Assembly (NCBI GenBank): GCA_016795325.1
Contig: JAEUHY010000015.1
Span: 372,001-436,000 of the forward strand
DNA from: Planctomycetota bacterium
GTDB lineage: Bacteria; Planctomycetota; UBA1135; GCA-002686595
Direction of reading: 5' to 3'
Length of the DNA stretch: 64,000 nt
Shown here: positions 25,272-35,107 of the stretch, in pieces
How positions within the stretch are numbered: the first letter of the stretch is position 1
Layout: each line of letters opens with the position of its first letter
The notes under the pieces: model-generated
Database searches by the model: none
What the model was told of the DNA's origin: nothing
Seen by the model: the letters and a program-made list of their open reading frames with translations, nothing else
Made by a program: the position numbers and the translations under genes

Positions 25272-26825
25272 TCAGTATCCGAGCGCGCGCAAGATCCGCG
25301 CAGCTTCCGGGTCCTGCTGCTCGAGCCCTTCGCGTTGGCGTCGCAGCACCTCTCCGAGCGAGCCCAAGGCTCGATCCTCGGCGACGAAACGCCCCAGTTC
25401 GCGGCGCAGCGTCGCGAGCGGCGCGGCGCTCGGCGGCGCTGCGATCAGGTTGCGCGCCTCGAGCGGATCCGCGCGCAGGTCGTAGAGCTCTTCGGAGAGC
25501 AGCACCGCCGCGCCTCCTGCGCCGCCATCGCCCTTGCGGCTGGCGTAGCGCTGGATCAGCTTCCAGTCCGCAGCACGCACGGCCTTGATCTGCACCGCGC
25601 CGGCCAACTCCGCGCGCTCCACCTTCTCGCAGAACACGGGCTCGACGCGTTCGCGCGCCGGCGCGCGCGGGTCGAGCAGCGTGCGGTCCGCGCGACCCGC
25701 GAGTTGCGCCGTGCGCAGCGTCGCCGGCGCGCCGAGCATGGCGAGCAGCGACGGCGCCAGATCCACGAGCGAGACCAGCGCGGGTGTCAGGGCTGGCGAG
25801 CTTGCGCTCGCCGGCGATGCCTGGTCCAAGCGCGCGACGATCAGCGGCACGCGCCCCGTCGACTCGTAGGCGTACAGGCCGTGCTCGAACCAGTAGCGCT
25901 GTTCGCCCAAGCTCTCGCCGTGGTCGCTGGTGACGATCACCAGCGTGTTCTTCAGCCGCGCCTCGGCGCGCAGCGCGTCGAACAGCCGCCCCAGTTCGCT
26001 GTCGACGTAGTGGATCTCCGCGTCGTACAGGTCGCGCACCTGGTTGGCGTCGATGCGTCCGTCCGCGAGCCGCGTGCTCGGCGGCGCGTTGTAGGCCGCG
26101 ACACGGTGGCGGTGAAGCGGGTGTTCGCTGGCGTCGTGCTCGGGGATCGGATCCGCGCTCGAGCTGCGCCACAGGCGGTGCTCCGCGGGGGCGTCGTAGG
26201 CGCCGTGCGGGTCCATGTAGTGGAGCCACAAGAACCACGGCCGCTCGCCGAGCAGCGCGCCGCGCGCCGGACCGGCGCCGTCCGCGGGCGCGTTAGCGAG
26301 CCCCAGCGCGGCGAGCGCGCCGTCGGTGAGGCTGCGCGCCTTGCGTTCGGGCGCCCCGTCCGGAGGCACTGCGTTGACGTCCGGGAGCGCTTCGCACCAC
26401 ACGTCGAAGCCGCGCGCGAGCCCCGAGCGCGCGTCGGTGAGCACCCAGTTGCCGACGATCGCGCCGGTGCGGTAACCGTGCGCGCCGAGCGCCTCGGCCA
26501 GCGTCGGAACGTCGCGGGCGAGCGGGCTCGCGAGGTCGCGCACGCCGTGGTCGTGCGGGTACAGGCCGGTCATCAAGCTCGCGATCGACGGCGTGGTCTT
26601 GGCGCGCGGAACGAGGGCGTCGGAGTAGGCCAGGCCCGCGCGCGCGAGCCGGTCGAGGTTGGGCGAGGTGTCGCGCCCGTAGCCGTAGAGCCCGAGGCGA
26701 TCGGCGCGCAGCGTGTCGACCGTGATCAGCAGCACGTTCGGCGGCGGGGGCGGATCGCCGGCGCACGCTGCGCAGGCGACGAGCGCGAGCGCGACGACCT
26801 CGCGCGAAAAGCGATGCAACTCCAC
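25272..26825 (-). CDS. Sulfatase-family lipoprotein with Thr at the nucleophile position
   Basis: This protein of about 517 residues belongs to the alkaline phosphatase/sulfatase superfamily. It starts with a lipoprotein-type signal (ALALVAC). Metal-site motifs follow: LLITVDTLRADRLG near residues 33-46, WLHYMDPHGAY, and TSDHGESLGE. The usual C/S-x-P-x-R motif, where Cys or Ser becomes formylglycine, reads KTTPSIASLMTGLYP, so Thr (about residue 77) replaces Cys and Ile replaces Arg. That makes formylglycine chemistry impossible; Thr could act directly, as in phosphoglycerol transferases. It is the last gene of the gcvT-gcvH-lipM run, 26 bases after lipM. The GTG start is provisional. Confidence 0.85.
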   Translation of the reverse strand: MELHRFSREVVALALVACAACAGDPPPPPNVLLITVDTLRADRLGLYGYGRDTSPNLDRLARAGLAYSDALVPRAKTTPSIASLMTGLYPHDHGVRDLASPLARDVPTLAEALGAHGYRTGAIVGNWVLTDARSGLARGFDVWCEALPDVNAVPPDGAPERKARSLTDGALAALGLANAPADGAGPARGALLGERPWFLWLHYMDPHGAYDAPAEHRLWRSSSADPIPEHDASEHPLHRHRVAAYNAPPSTRLADGRIDANQVRDLYDAEIHYVDSELGRLFDALRAEARLKNTLVIVTSDHGESLGEQRYWFEHGLYAYESTGRVPLIVARLDQASPASASSPALTPALVSLVDLAPSLLAMLGAPATLRTAQLAGRADRTLLDPRAPARERVEPVFCEKVERAELAGAVQIKAVRAADWKLIQRYASRKGDGGAGGAAVLLSEELYDLRADPLEARNLIAAPPSAAPLATLRRELGRFVAEDRALGSLGEVLRRQREGLEQQDPEAARILRALGY

Positions 26826-26851
26826 GCGCAGGAGTATGCGACCGGGCGCGC

Positions 26852-27580
26852 TCAGCGTCGACGCGTGAAGGTCGCGTCGTCGAAGCGCAGCGCGAGCTGT
26901 TTGGCGCGCGCGCGCTCCTCGGGGTCGGGCGCGCTGGCGGAGAGCTTCCAGCCCAGATCGCGGCTCAGGCGCGCCGTCCAGACCGCGGCGAACTCCTGCG
27001 GCGTCACGCCGCGGCGCGCGTCGGCCACGCTCGCGATGTCGCCCTCCAAGGGCGTCGTGTCGAGCTTGATCGAGCCGTGGTGCAGCACCCGGCCGCCCTT
27101 GCGGCGCTGCGCCGAGCCGACGCCCTTGCGTTCGTTCCACACCAGGTCGAGCGCGCTCGAATGGTGGAAGCACATGCCGGTGCCCTCGCGGTCGCTCGCG
27201 AGGCGCCGCTCGCCGCGCGGCTGCGCGTCGATGCCGAACTCGGCGAGGGCAGCGGCGATCACCGCGTGCACCCGCTGGTAGGAGGCGCCGAGCAGTCCGG
27301 CGTAGAGCGGATCGTCGAGCCCTACCGCGATAGAGAAGGTCAACTCACGCTGGTGGTGGATCGCGCCGCCGCCGGTGATGCGCCGCACGACCTTGGGCGC
27401 CTGTGCGGCGGCGGGGACATCCTCGAAGCGCTGGAAGTAGCCCAGCGACAGCGCGCCGGGCTTCCAGGTGTACAGCCGCAGCGTCGGCGGCGCCTCCGGC
27501 GACTCGAGCAGAGCCTGGTCGAGGCCCATGTTCCACGCCGCGGGCGCGTCCCAGGTCGTGATCGTGCGCCAGAGTTGCAT
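26852..27580 (-). CDS. lipM: Octanoyltransferase LipM / lipoate-protein ligase family
   Basis: This 242-residue protein belongs to the LplA/LipB/LipM fold. VVRRITGGGAIHH near residues 64-76 is the lipoyl-binding motif. GTGMCFHHSSALDLV carries a cysteine (about residue 137) at the place of the LipM nucleophile, followed by GVGSAQRRKGGRVLHHGSI, the GSAQ...HGSI signature of LipM-type octanoyltransferases. In Bacillus, LipM moves octanoate from acyl carrier protein to GcvH. Here gcvH is the neighbour, 216 bases upstream on the same strand, which strengthens the call. A plain lipoate ligase is the alternative. Confidence 0.85.
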   Translation of the reverse strand: MQLWRTITTWDAPAAWNMGLDQALLESPEAPPTLRLYTWKPGALSLGYFQRFEDVPAAAQAPKVVRRITGGGAIHHQRELTFSIAVGLDDPLYAGLLGASYQRVHAVIAAALAEFGIDAQPRGERRLASDREGTGMCFHHSSALDLVWNERKGVGSAQRRKGGRVLHHGSIKLDTTPLEGDIASVADARRGVTPQEFAAVWTARLSRDLGWKLSASAPDPEERARAKQLALRFDDATFTRRR

Positions 27581-27796
27581 CGGGCCCAAGCGAATGCGGT
27601 CGAGGTGCTCGCGCGGCGTCGCGGGGAACCCGCGCGCGCGGCTGGGTTGGCGCGTCGCGCCGCTAGACGCGGATCGACGCGCGGGATCTTCGAGGGCTCG
27701 CGCGACGCACCACGCGTTCCGTGCGCGGCGCGTCGACGCACTCCGGCGGACCCGTTCTGCGGGCGCGGTCGGCAGCCGCCGTTCGACGGGCTCGGC

Positions 27797-28195
27797 TCAG
27801 TGCCCGCCGGCCGCCACGAACTTCTCGTACTCCTCGGCGCTCATCAGGCCGTCGAGGCTCTTGCGCTCGGGGCGCAGGCGGATCATCCAGCCCGCGTTCC
27901 AGGGGTCCTTGGCGAGCACCTCCAGGTGCTCTTCGATGTTGACGTTCGTCTCGACCACTTCGCCGGCGACCGGCGCGTTCAGGTCGCTGACCGCCTTGAC
28001 GGACTCGATCTCGCCGAAGGTCTCGCCCGCGGTGAGCACGCGGCCGGCCTCGGGCAGGTCGCAGTAGACGAGGTCGTCTTCGTTGCCGTTGGAAAGCTCG
28101 CGGACGGCGAAGTCGGTGATGCCGATGAGCATGGTCTCACCGTCGGGCTTGACCCATTCGTGCGTTTGCGTGTAGCGGCGGTCGTTGGGGCGCAT
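27797..28195 (-). CDS. gcvH: Glycine cleavage system H protein
   Basis: This 132-residue protein is the lipoyl carrier that shuttles the aminomethyl group in glycine cleavage. YTQTHEWVKPDG is the family start and GEIESVKAVSDLNAPVAGEV holds the lipoylated lysine. Length is standard. gcvT lies 77 bases upstream and lipM downstream, a logical operon. No gcvP (P protein) is in the window. Confidence 0.96.
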   Translation of the reverse strand: MRPNDRRYTQTHEWVKPDGETMLIGITDFAVRELSNGNEDDLVYCDLPEAGRVLTAGETFGEIESVKAVSDLNAPVAGEVVETNVNIEEHLEVLAKDPWNAGWMIRLRPERKSLDGLMSAEEYEKFVAAGGH

Positions 28196-28272
28196 GGCGT
28201 GTGCTTTGGGGATGCGAAGGAGAGAAGGAGCCGTGGGGGAGCGGCGCCGGACGCGGAGGTCCGGAGCGTGGA

Positions 28273-29370
28273 TCACTTGCGGGTGCGCGAGAAGAACGGC
28301 AGGTCGCGCAACTGGCAGGGCTGGCGCTTGCCCTTGAAGTCGATTTCGAGCTGGGCGCCGGGTTGAGCGTGCGAGAGGGCGACGTACGCGCTGGCGATGT
28401 TCACGCCCAGGGTCGGCGACGGCGCGCCGGAGCACACGTAGCCCACCTCCTGCGCGCCGGAGAAGAGCTTGTGGCCCTGGCGCGGCACGCGCGGGCCGTC
28501 CGTGACGAGCCCGATCAGGCGTTGGCGCGGAGCGGCCTTGACCGCCGCCAGCGCGCTGCGCCCGATCCAGTCGCCCTTCTCGTCCTTGAACGAGATGCCG
28601 AAGTCCAGGCCCGCTTCGATCGGGTTGTGCGTCGCGTCGATTTCGTGGCCGTAGAGCGGCATGCCCGCTTCCAGGCGCAGGATGTCGCGCGCGCCCAGTC
28701 CGATCGGGCGCACGCCCGCGGCGCGGCCCGCCTCGAGCACGGCGTTCCACACGCGCACGCAGTCGGCGTTGTCGAGGTAGATCTCGAAACCGTCCTCGCC
28801 CGTGTAGCCGGTGCGGCTCAAGCGCGTGTTCGGCAGGCCGCAGACGGTCCCGAAGCCGAACTTGTAGTAGCCGATCGTCGCCAGATCGAGGCCGGTGACG
28901 AGCGTCTGCAGGACCTCGTGCGCGCGCTGGCCTTGCAGCGCGAGCATGCCCGTGCGCTCGGTCTGATCGTCGATCGTCACCGCGAATCCCTGCGCCTGCT
29001 CGCGCAGCCAGGCGAGGTCGACCGCGGTGTTGCCCGCGTTGATCACCAGGTACACCGAGTCCTTCTCGCGGTAGACGAGCAGGTCGTCGATCGGGTTGCC
29101 GTCGGCGCGGCAGAACAGCGAGTAGCGGATCGCGCCGACCGGGATCTTGGCCACGAAGTTCGTGCACACCTTGTCGAGGAAGCGCAGCGTGTCCGGGCCG
29201 CTGACGTGCACGCGGCCCATGTGGCCGAGGTCGAACAGTCCGGCGCTGCTGCGCACGCACTGCGCCTCGTCGAGGATCGGACCGTACTGGACCGGCATGC
29301 TCCAGCCGCCGAACTCGATCAGCTTCGCGCCAAGGGCGGCGTGCACGGCGTGGAGAGCGGTCTGCTTCAT
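28273..29370 (-). CDS. gcvT: Glycine cleavage system T protein (aminomethyltransferase)
   Basis: This 365-residue protein transfers the methylene group from the H-protein arm to tetrahydrofolate, releasing ammonia. FGGWSMPVQYG, FDLGHMGRVHVSGPD, SRTGYTGEDGFEIYL (folate-site region) and ARDILRLEAGMPLYGHE are GcvT signatures. Length is standard. It is the first gene of a minus-strand run with gcvH and lipM. Divergent from the beta-propeller gene at 29561. Confidence 0.96.
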   Translation of the reverse strand: MKQTALHAVHAALGAKLIEFGGWSMPVQYGPILDEAQCVRSSAGLFDLGHMGRVHVSGPDTLRFLDKVCTNFVAKIPVGAIRYSLFCRADGNPIDDLLVYREKDSVYLVINAGNTAVDLAWLREQAQGFAVTIDDQTERTGMLALQGQRAHEVLQTLVTGLDLATIGYYKFGFGTVCGLPNTRLSRTGYTGEDGFEIYLDNADCVRVWNAVLEAGRAAGVRPIGLGARDILRLEAGMPLYGHEIDATHNPIEAGLDFGISFKDEKGDWIGRSALAAVKAAPRQRLIGLVTDGPRVPRQGHKLFSGAQEVGYVCSGAPSPTLGVNIASAYVALSHAQPGAQLEIDFKGKRQPCQLRDLPFFSRTRK

Positions 29371-29560
29371 CGTGGGAGGCGCGGGAGGCGTTCGGGCGGG
29401 CGCGCGCGGAACGCACCCGGAAAAAATGGCGCAGCACTCTACTTCAACGCCCGTGCGCGGACCACGTCGCGCGCAGCCCCGCCGCCGCACAGCGGGGTAG
29501 GTTTCCTTGACGCCCCGTGCGCCGTCGGCTCGGCCGCGAGTGTGCGTCGCCCACACACGC

Positions 29561-31153
29561 ATGCTGCTCCGCACCGCCCGCGTCGCCTTTTTCGCAACTT
29601 CCGCGGCCTTCGCAACGCTGCCCGGTCCCGCGGCCGCCGCCCAGGCGTCCGATCCGTTCGTCGCCGGCCAGCGCTGGCGCAGCGCGGCGAGCGTGCAGGA
29701 CGCCTGGCTGCCGCAGTCCCTGGCGTTCGCCGCCCGCGGCGAGTTGCTGTGGAGCGCGCAGACGGGCGCGAATCCGCGCCTGGAACTGTTCGACGCCGCG
29801 CCGTTCTCGGCGCAGCTCGCACCGCGCGCGGCGCACGCCCGCCCGGGCGTGGCGGGCGTGTTCGCGGTCGCCGCCGGTCGCGACGCCCACGCTCTGTTCG
29901 CGTTGTCGCAGTATCCGGGGCCGACTCCCGCGACGCGCTGGAGCGAGCTCTCGCGCTACGACCTGTTCGCCGTCGACCCCAATCAGCCCGTGTGGGCGCG
30001 CACCTTCGCCGCGCCGACCAACGGCCTGGCGCGCGTGCAGGCTTCGCGCACGGCGGACGAACTGCTCGCGGTGCTGTACGACCAGGGCCCGCAGTCGCTG
30101 CGGCTGGAGTGGATTCGCGGCGCCGACGGCCTCGAGCTGTCCTCGCAGACGCTGAGCACGCCGAGCTTGCGCCAAGTCAGCGCCGCGCGCGATCTCTCGC
30201 GCGTCGCCCTGAGCGTCGGCGCGCAGGTGCGCGTCGTGGCGCGCAGCGGCGCGCTCGAGCTCAACCACGCTCTCGCGACGCCGACCAACGCGTTGGCGCT
30301 CAGCGGCGATGGCGAGCGGCTCGCGTTCGGCGACGGCGGCGCGCTGCGCGTGTTTGCGCGCGCGGCGAGCGGCTGGAGCGCGCTGCGCGAGTTCAGCGCC
30401 GGCGGAAACTTCGTCGCGACGCGCGTGGCGCTCTCCGACGACGGCGCGACGCTCGCGATCGGCTGGTGGGACGCGCAGCAGACGCAGCGCGTGCGCTTCG
30501 AGCTGTGGCGCCTCGCCGACGCCGCGCCGCGCTACGCCCGCGAACTGAGCGCGTCGGGCGGCGTGCTGCAGAATTTTCCTGAGTCGGTGGTGCTCGCGCC
30601 GGATGGTCGACGCGCGGCGTTCGGCGCCTGGGGCACGCAGGACACGCAGCCCGAGGCGCTGCTCGTCGACGCCCAGAGCGGCCAGGAACTCTTCGCACTC
30701 GACCTCGGCGGCAGCGTGCGCACGCTCGCGCTCGACGAAAGCGGCACGCGGCTGGCGATCGGCTTCAAGCACACGCACGCCAACCTCGTCGGCGCCACCG
30801 GCGAAGTGCGTTGTTTCGACACGGGCGAGCGCGAGGTGCAGCTGCTGAGCGTGCCGCATCCCGGCGCGCCCGTGCAACTCGCGGCGCGGCGCGCCCTCGC
30901 GCAGCGCGTGTACCTGCTGCGCGGACCGCTCGCTGCGCAGCCGACTCCGTTCGGGAGCGCAGTCGGCGGGCTGTGGATCGAACGGCTCGCGGTCGCCGCT
31001 CAGTCGCGCCGCGCCGACGCGAGCGGACGCGCGGACTTCACGCTGGCGATCCCGCTCGGCGGCTGGCCGGAGAACTTCGCGCTGCAGGCGTACTTCCGCG
31101 GCGGCGGACAGGCCGCGTTCTCGCGGAACGTGCTCGTGCCGGTCGTGCGCTGA
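29561..31153 (+). CDS. Secreted beta-propeller-like protein
   Basis: This protein of about 530 residues has a signal peptide (VAFFATSAAFATLPGPAAAAQA) and then repeats such as VALSDDGATLAIGWWD, VVLAPDGRRAAFGAWG and LALDESGTRLAIGFKH. These are beta-propeller blades of the WD40/YVTN kind. No enzyme motif is seen. I start at ATG 29561, next to the signal peptide; an upstream in-frame start would put 18 residues before it. It is probably a periplasmic or surface binding protein; function unknown. Confidence 0.75.
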   Translation: MLLRTARVAFFATSAAFATLPGPAAAAQASDPFVAGQRWRSAASVQDAWLPQSLAFAARGELLWSAQTGANPRLELFDAAPFSAQLAPRAAHARPGVAGVFAVAAGRDAHALFALSQYPGPTPATRWSELSRYDLFAVDPNQPVWARTFAAPTNGLARVQASRTADELLAVLYDQGPQSLRLEWIRGADGLELSSQTLSTPSLRQVSAARDLSRVALSVGAQVRVVARSGALELNHALATPTNALALSGDGERLAFGDGGALRVFARAASGWSALREFSAGGNFVATRVALSDDGATLAIGWWDAQQTQRVRFELWRLADAAPRYARELSASGGVLQNFPESVVLAPDGRRAAFGAWGTQDTQPEALLVDAQSGQELFALDLGGSVRTLALDESGTRLAIGFKHTHANLVGATGEVRCFDTGEREVQLLSVPHPGAPVQLAARRALAQRVYLLRGPLAAQPTPFGSAVGGLWIERLAVAAQSRRADASGRADFTLAIPLGGWPENFALQAYFRGGGQAAFSRNVLVPVVR

Positions 31154-31381
31154 CGCAGCGCGCGCCGCCGAGGCGCGTCGCGCGGCGCGGCTTCGCGTCG
31201 CACCGCAAAGGGAAACGAACTCGGCTCAAGACTGGGTTTGCGCTGTCCCGATAGGGCTCGCGACCCCACCCCGAGTGGTCGCCGCGTCGTCCCTCCCCAA
31301 GCAAGCGGACGGCGCACCGAAGGTCCTGGGAACGTGCCCAGGCCTCCAGCTCGCGGTCAGGGTCGTTACAGGACCCCCGCG

Positions 31382-34300
31382 ATGACCCACTCGAAGTACG
31401 CCGTCTGGACCACGTTCGCCCTGGGCATGACTCTGGCCGCCTGCAGCGACGGAGGCGCCTCGAACGGCCCGAACGCCGTGCAGTCGGTGGTGCAGAACCT
31501 GACGCTCGACCCGTCCGGCCACACGACCGTGATCTCGCTGCGCAAATCGGCGGGCACGCTCAGCGCCGCGAACTTCGAGGCGGACGGCGGGCAAGCGCCG
31601 GTCGCCGTGCTCGTCTCGGGCTCGAGCGTGGCGGTCACCTGGGACGAGCGCGTCACGCCCGACCACGAGGTGCGCCTGATCAACGTCGACGGTCTGGCGG
31701 CCGATTTCGTGGCGGTCACGACGACCAACGCGAACGCGCCGACGTTCACGATCACCAGCGCGCAGCAGAATCCCGGCCTGGGCGGCGACGTGCTGATGGC
31801 GCAGTTCAGCGGCGCGCGGCTGGTCGAGGCGCAAGCGGAGGACGAGAGCAACTGGGAGCTGCGCGTCGGTGACGTCGCGCTCTCGCTCGACGGTTCGACG
31901 CTCGACTACAACCCGCTCACGGGCGTGTTCTCGATTGTGACCGGGCCGGGCGCCAACCTGCACTCGAGTTTCACGCTCGCCGCGCTCAGCGTGCAGAGCG
32001 TCGCCGACGTCGAACTCGCGACCACGGCCGTCAACGGCGCGGCCAGCGGCGACAACGCCGTGCCGACGCTGGTCAGCGCCGAGCAGAACCTCGCCGAAGA
32101 CGAGTTCGGTCGCGTGGTCGACTTCACCTTCAGCGAAGCCATGGACCCGGTGTTCGCCGCCGACGCCGGACTGTTCACGGCGAATTCGCCCGACCTCGCG
32201 TTGCTCGTCACCCAGCCCTCGGACGAAGTGCTGCGCGTGCGCTTCAACAACCCGATCGTCCCCGGCGTCGACGACGTGACGCTCACCGGCCTGGTCGATG
32301 TGCACGGCAACGCGCTCGCGAACCAGACCACGGCCGTCGCAGCCGTGAACACGGTGGCCAACGACTTCGACGTCACGCCGCAACTGATCACGGTCGAGAA
32401 CGCCGGCGGCGACTACCTCGAGATCACCTTCCAGCAAGCCCTCGATCCCGATGATGCGGGCGACGCGGCGCACTGGGAGGTGTTCTACGACGCGGGCGGT
32501 GGACTCGCTCCCTACGACCTGTCGTCGGCGACGTTGGACTACGACCTGCTCACCAAGACGCTCACCATCCAACTCGCCGACGACTTCCTGAACGGACAGG
32601 ACTTCCTGTTCGCGGCCGCGAGCCTGAACGAGCCGCGCGACGTCGATGGCGAGCTGTTCTTCGGCTTCGACATCGGCACGGTCAGCGGCGACCTCACGCC
32701 GCCCGCGCCGCTCACCGCGGTGCAGCGCCGCAACCTCGACTCGAGCGGCCGCACGCTCGACATCCGCTTCAGCGAGGATCTCGACGAAGCGAGCGCCGAG
32801 ACGCTGGTCAATTGGAGCGTCGGCGCGCTGAACGTTCAGACGGCCACGCTCATCACGCCGCGCGTCGTGCGCTTGACCGTCGACGATGCGGCGGTCCCCG
32901 GCGACGTGACGATCGCGATCCAGGACCTGCTCGACCTCGCCGGCAACACGCTCACTCCGGTGGCGGCGCTCGCGTTCGGCAGCTCCGACACGCGCGAGCC
33001 CGCGGTCAACGCCGTGCTCGCCCGGGCGATCGAGGGGCTCGAGAACGACACGCTGTTCGTGGCCTTCGACGACACGCTGGTCGAGGGCGAGATCGAGGAC
33101 CCGAGCACTTGGGTGTTCGAATCGCCGGTCGGCACGCTGCTCGATCTGAGCGGCGCGACGGTGAGCTGGGACAGCGGCGCGCGCACTGCGACGCTGGTGC
33201 TCGGCGCGGCCTCGGGGATCGATCTGCAGCGCGACGCGAGCTTCAGCCTCAGCTGGAGCGGCGTTCGGGACCTCGGCGGCAACGCGCTCAGCGCGACGCC
33301 GACGACGGGCGAGATCGACGCCGAAATCGTGCTGCCGAGCGTGATCGCGGTGTGGGTCGACGGCGTCACGCCCAGCCATGTGTGGCTGCGCTTCAGCGAG
33401 CCGTGCCGCAAGCTCGACGACCTCTCCGGGCTCACCGAGTACGAGATCTACGACAACACCGGTCTGCTCAAGGGCGCCGCGGTCAACGCGTTGCCGGAAG
33501 CGGACGGACTGGGCGTCGAACTGATCTTCCCGTTCGCCGTGGTCACCGGTTCCGACACGCTCGGGCTGCGCGGCGTGCAAGACGCGGCCGGCAATCCGTT
33601 GTTCGCCGCCAGCGGTCTCACGACGCAGCCTGAGGCCAGCGCGGCGCCGGCGCTCGACACGTTGGCCTCGAGCCTCACGGCCGTGTCGGGCGAGCGCAAC
33701 GACACGATCGAGCTGGTGTTCGACCGTCCGCTCAGTCCCTGGGGCCTGCTCGACGCGGGGAATTTCGTTGTCGAGCTCAGCGGGCAGCCGCTCGACCAAG
33801 CGGAGACCACTTGGAGCTTCGACGGCGTCGACACGGTCACGATCGCGCTGAACGGTCCGAGCGCTGCAAGCCTGCAGACCGGCGCGGTCTACGACATCAC
33901 GTACCAGAACATCGTCTCGGCGCAGGGCGTCGCGCAGGTCGGAAGCACGACCGTCGCGCTCACCGCCGGCGGCGATGCGTTCCCGCCCGCCCTGCCCGCG
34001 GGTTGGGCGCGGCTCGACGCGGCCAGCCCGACGGACACGCTGCTGGTGACCTTCGACGAAGCGGTCGACAGCGTCAGCGCCGAAGATGTCGGCAACTACC
34101 TGCTCAACGGCGCGACCGCGCCCGACAGCGTCGTGCTCCTTGCTCAACGCACCGTGCGTCTGGATTTCTCCGGCGGCGTCACGGTGGGGGACACGCTCGA
34201 CTTCACGGCCATCGCCGACCTCGCCGGGAACATCGGCCTGGGCAGCCGCGCGGTGTCCGCTGCGGACGTGAGCGGCCCGCTCGTGCTCGGCGCGAGCGCC

Positions 34301-34888
34301 GTCAGCACGCCCGGAGCGGGCGGCGACCAGGTGCGCGTGCAGTTCAACCGCACGATGCTGCTCTCGAGCGTGCTCCAGCCCCAGGCGTACACCGTGCGCG
34401 TCGGTTCGCAGACGTACGACACGTCCTCGGCGCAGGTCGCGTGGGAGAGCGGCTCGTTCTCCGTGGTTCTGACCTTGCCGGCCGGCGAGGACCTGCCCTT
34501 CGGCGCGGTCGTCAACGTCGGGGTCGTCGGCGTGACGGACGTGTCCGGCATGGCGCTCAACCCGGCGGCTTCGATCAACGCGCTGGTGACCGGCGACAAC
34601 GTCGCGCCCGACTTCGCGGCGGCCTTCCTGAACCTGCGCTACTCGCCCTCGGGCAACGCGGTCGACGTGCGCTTCAGCGAGGCGGTCGACGCGGCGTTCG
34701 CGCTCGACGCGCTCAACTGGACCGTGAGCGGCGGCGTCAGCGTGCTCGCCGTCGAGCAGCGTTCGGCCGACCACTTCCGCCTGGAACTGGGCGCGCCGCT
34801 GCCGGTGGGCGGACAACTCGCGTTGAGCGGGCTGCCGGACTTCGCCGGCAACGAGTCGGGCGCGATCAGCATCGTTGTCGCGCGCTGA
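31382..34888 (+). CDS. Large lipoprotein with about ten SbsA-like Ig repeats
   Basis: This 1168-residue protein begins with a lipoprotein signal (FALGMTLAAC, cysteine at about residue 21). The rest is about ten beta-sandwich modules, each with a phrase such as VDFTFSEAMD, LDIRFSEDLD, LLVTFDEAVD or VDVRFSEAVD. These match SbsA/SwmB-type Ig-like domains found in surface-layer and cell-surface proteins. Composition is acidic and cysteine-free after the lipobox, typical of exported proteins. AGGA lies nine bases before the start. It probably projects from the outer membrane; partner unknown. Confidence 0.85.
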   Translation: MTHSKYAVWTTFALGMTLAACSDGGASNGPNAVQSVVQNLTLDPSGHTTVISLRKSAGTLSAANFEADGGQAPVAVLVSGSSVAVTWDERVTPDHEVRLINVDGLAADFVAVTTTNANAPTFTITSAQQNPGLGGDVLMAQFSGARLVEAQAEDESNWELRVGDVALSLDGSTLDYNPLTGVFSIVTGPGANLHSSFTLAALSVQSVADVELATTAVNGAASGDNAVPTLVSAEQNLAEDEFGRVVDFTFSEAMDPVFAADAGLFTANSPDLALLVTQPSDEVLRVRFNNPIVPGVDDVTLTGLVDVHGNALANQTTAVAAVNTVANDFDVTPQLITVENAGGDYLEITFQQALDPDDAGDAAHWEVFYDAGGGLAPYDLSSATLDYDLLTKTLTIQLADDFLNGQDFLFAAASLNEPRDVDGELFFGFDIGTVSGDLTPPAPLTAVQRRNLDSSGRTLDIRFSEDLDEASAETLVNWSVGALNVQTATLITPRVVRLTVDDAAVPGDVTIAIQDLLDLAGNTLTPVAALAFGSSDTREPAVNAVLARAIEGLENDTLFVAFDDTLVEGEIEDPSTWVFESPVGTLLDLSGATVSWDSGARTATLVLGAASGIDLQRDASFSLSWSGVRDLGGNALSATPTTGEIDAEIVLPSVIAVWVDGVTPSHVWLRFSEPCRKLDDLSGLTEYEIYDNTGLLKGAAVNALPEADGLGVELIFPFAVVTGSDTLGLRGVQDAAGNPLFAASGLTTQPEASAAPALDTLASSLTAVSGERNDTIELVFDRPLSPWGLLDAGNFVVELSGQPLDQAETTWSFDGVDTVTIALNGPSAASLQTGAVYDITYQNIVSAQGVAQVGSTTVALTAGGDAFPPALPAGWARLDAASPTDTLLVTFDEAVDSVSAEDVGNYLLNGATAPDSVVLLAQRTVRLDFSGGVTVGDTLDFTAIADLAGNIGLGSRAVSAADVSGPLVLGASAVSTPGAGGDQVRVQFNRTMLLSSVLQPQAYTVRVGSQTYDTSSAQVAWESGSFSVVLTLPAGEDLPFGAVVNVGVVGVTDVSGMALNPAASINALVTGDNVAPDFAAAFLNLRYSPSGNAVDVRFSEAVDAAFALDALNWTVSGGVSVLAVEQRSADHFRLELGAPLPVGGQLALSGLPDFAGNESGAISIVVAR

Positions 34889-35107
34889 TGGTGCTGCGTC
34901 CGCGAGTCCGCGGCGGCCGACGCCGGAGCCAGCTTGCAAGCGGCGTGTGCGCCGCGTGGTTCCGGCGCAGCCGCTCGGCAGAACTTTCCCGTGCGCGCGC
35001 AGCGGGATTGTGAGCGCTGGACTTCAGAACGCGTTGGCCGCGGATCGAAACACAAGCCTCGCTCCGAGCGCGGACAGGCGACGCGCGTAATCAGGAGCAC
35101 CCCACGG

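Noticed and set aside
31226-34939. A 1237-residue open frame on the minus strand opposite the Ig-repeat lipoprotein
   Set aside because: It mirrors the plus-strand gene, is dominated by Arg, Val, His, Glu, and has no motif or signal. High GC removes stop codons from the opposite strand.
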